Shown here in pieces: positions 7,240 through 8,221 of a DNA stretch of 8,221 nt. Numbering within the stretch: position 1 is the first letter of the stretch; each line of letters begins with the position of its first letter. This DNA is from an uncultured Acetobacteraceae bacterium. Lineage in GTDB: Bacteria; Pseudomonadota; Alphaproteobacteria; Acetobacterales; Acetobacteraceae. The translations under genes and the position numbers were made by a program. Location of the stretch: positions 1-8,221 of the forward strand of contig CAIMEK010000686.1 of the NCBI GenBank assembly GCA_903839965.1. The letters are read 5' to 3'. The notes beneath the pieces are model-generated. The model searched no databases. It saw only the letters and a program-made list of their open reading frames with translations, and was not told where the DNA came from.

Positions 7240-7740
7240 TTAGCGCGTGCTGCCGCGGGCGAAGGGATCGACTGTGCGCATGCGGTCGCCGTGGCCGTGC
7301 GAGCCCCAGGTATCGGCCACCGTCAGCCACACGAAAGCGACGGCCACCACCACGAACAGCCCGAGCGCAATGGCCGCGAGCGGCCCGAACTGCCAGCGCG
7401 GCAACAGCCGCTCGATCGGGGAACGCCGCGCGCCGGCGAGCCGATCGGCCACCGACGGGGGCGCGGGCAACAGCATGACCAGCCGTTCGGCCATCGGCGT
7501 CGCCTCGGCCAACGTCCAGCAGCAGTCCGGCGCGCTGACGATCATGGCGGCGAGGCTGGCGACCGCCGCGGCGGGCGGCAGCCGTGCCAGGCGCGCGGCT
7601 TCATCCCACGGGTCCTCGCCGCGACGCCCGAACATGGACGCGACGGTCATCGTCATGGCCCCGTCGGGTGGACCGATATCGGCATACAGAAAGGGATTCA
7701 GGGCGGAGCGACCTAGGGCAAAGAGATCGGGCGATGCCAT
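7240..7740 (-). CDS. Hypothetical protein with one C-terminal membrane helix
   Basis: This 166-residue protein is not one I recognise firmly. The N-terminal half has NPFLYADIG (15-23) and DPWDEAARLARLP (43-55), which resemble a small conserved proteobacterial family of unknown function that I recall only vaguely. A Pro/Arg-rich linker (about 92-117) leads to a single strong membrane helix at 119-141. Arginines before the helix and a short polar tail after it (SHGHGDRMRTVDPF) suggest a cytoplasmic N-terminus, like a tail-anchored protein. The ATG has GGAG eight bases upstream (7749-7752). The gene follows groEL after 59 bases with a strong hairpin between, so it may be read through from groEL at low level or have its own promoter. 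It ends convergent to mtnA. Confidence 0.7.
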   Translation of the reverse strand: MASPDLFALGRSALNPFLYADIGPPDGAMTMTVASMFGRRGEDPWDEAARLARLPPAAAVASLAAMIVSAPDCCWTLAEATPMAERLVMLLPAPPSVADRLAGARRSPIERLLPRWQFGPLAAIALGLFVVVAVAFVWLTVADTWGSHGHGDRMRTVDPFARGSTR

Positions 7741-7761
7741 GCCGGAAGCTCCGAAGTGCCA

Positions 7762-7787
7762 CCGCCCGGCGCCGTGGCGCCGGGCGG
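7762..7787 (-). terminator. 12-bp GC hairpin between groEL and the downstream gene
   Basis: CCGCCCGGCGCC (7762-7773) pairs perfectly with GGCGCCGGGCGG (7776-7787), leaving only GT in the loop; in practice an 11-bp stem with a 4-base loop would form. It begins 12 bases after the groEL stop. No U tract follows on the minus strand (GGTGGCACTTCGG), so it may attenuate or protect the 3' end rather than terminate fully. Confidence 0.6.
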
Positions 7788-7799
7788 GGCAGAGTATCG

Positions 7800-8221
7800 T
7801 CAGCCTTCCGAGTCTTGGCCAGCAGCGCCGTTCTTGCGTTCGACGTGGTCGGCCACCATCGCCTCGGTGGTGATCAGCAGCGAACCGATCGAGGTCGCAT
7901 GCTGCAGCGCCGCGCGCACGACCTTGGTCGGGTCGATGATGCCGGCCTTCACCAGGTCCTTGAACTCGCCGGTCTGCGCGTCGAAGCCCCAGTTGTAGTC
8001 GTCGCGGTCGAGCACCTTGCCGGAGATCACCGCACCGTCCTCGCCGGCGTTCTCGGCGATCTGGCGCAGCGCCGTCAGCGACGCCTTGCGCACGATCTCG
8101 ATGCCGAAGCGCTGGTCGTCGTTGTCGGCCTTCAGCTTGGCGAGGACCAGGCTGGCCCGCGCCAGCGCCACGCCGCCGCCCGGCACGATGCCTTCCTCGA
8201 CCGCGGCGCGGGTCGCATGCA
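7800..8221 (-). CDS. groL: Chaperonin GroEL (60 kDa), C-terminal part, runs off the right edge
   Basis: The open frame enters from the window edge and gives the last 139 residues of GroEL, the subunit of the ATP-driven folding ring in the cytoplasm. It begins HATRAAVEEGIVPGGGVAL, the equatorial-domain segment. NDDQRFGIEIVRKA, AGEDGAVISGKVL, YNWGFDAQTGEF, GIIDPTKVVRAALQHA and LLITTEAMVADHVE follow. These read more like alphaproteobacterial than enterobacterial GroEL. The usual Gly-Gly-Met tail is missing; the protein ends in ERKNGAAGQDSEG. That can mark a secondary GroEL paralogue. The start and any groES lie beyond the window. A methionine-like GTG at 8184-8186 is an internal valine codon, not the start. 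Confidence 0.95.
   Translation of the reverse strand, partial: HATRAAVEEGIVPGGGVALARASLVLAKLKADNDDQRFGIEIVRKASLTALRQIAENAGEDGAVISGKVLDRDDYNWGFDAQTGEFKDLVKAGIIDPTKVVRAALQHATSIGSLLITTEAMVADHVERKNGAAGQDSEG

Overview
The window is GC-rich bacterial DNA, and its gene families point to the Pseudomonadota. UPF0262, the DUF983 zinc-ribbon membrane protein and the GroEL fragment look alphaproteobacterial. The 2-methylcitrate synthase and the lysine/alanine histone H1-like protein are also common in beta- and gammaproteobacteria. I therefore leave the class open. All genes are of ordinary chromosomal type. I see no transposase, phage gene, CRISPR array, tRNA or rRNA.

Layout. (1) Positions 36-514, minus strand: a small histone H1-like DNA-binding protein with a GTG start, followed by a strong GC-rich hairpin. 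(2) Positions 515-999: no credible gene. (3) Positions 1000-3931, minus strand: a methylcitrate-cycle operon, prpD then prpC. A readable sigma70-type promoter precedes it and a textbook rho-independent terminator follows it. (4) Positions 3968-4924, plus strand: a nitrilase-superfamily N-carbamoyl-D-amino-acid hydrolase, divergent from prpD. (5) Positions 5075-5124: two adjacent hairpins. (6) Positions 5143-7164, plus strand: a tight three-gene set of DUF983 protein, UPF0262 protein and MtnA (methylthioribose-1-phosphate isomerase). The first two genes overlap by ATGA and the third starts 13 bases later. (7) Positions 7240-8221, minus strand, convergent with mtnA: the C-terminal part of a GroEL that runs off the right edge, then a GC-rich hairpin, then a one-helix membrane protein of unknown function.

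How the genes work together. PrpC condenses propionyl-CoA with oxaloacetate and PrpD dehydrates the 2-methylcitrate formed. The lyase (PrpB), a propionate-CoA ligase and a regulator are absent here and must be encoded elsewhere if the cycle is complete. The prpD promoter carries a 9-bp direct repeat at 11-bp spacing, one copy over the -35 box and one in the spacer, which is a plausible operator. MtnA belongs to methionine salvage, but no other salvage gene is present. Its partners here are two uncharacterised conserved proteins.

I did not find a clear new defence or mobile system. The best leads are the prpD promoter repeat, the carbamoylase-prp divergent pairing, the DUF983-UPF0262-mtnA operon, the exact 49-bp duplication in the H1-like gene, the GroEL tail without a Gly-Met repeat, and the double hairpin before the DUF983 gene.
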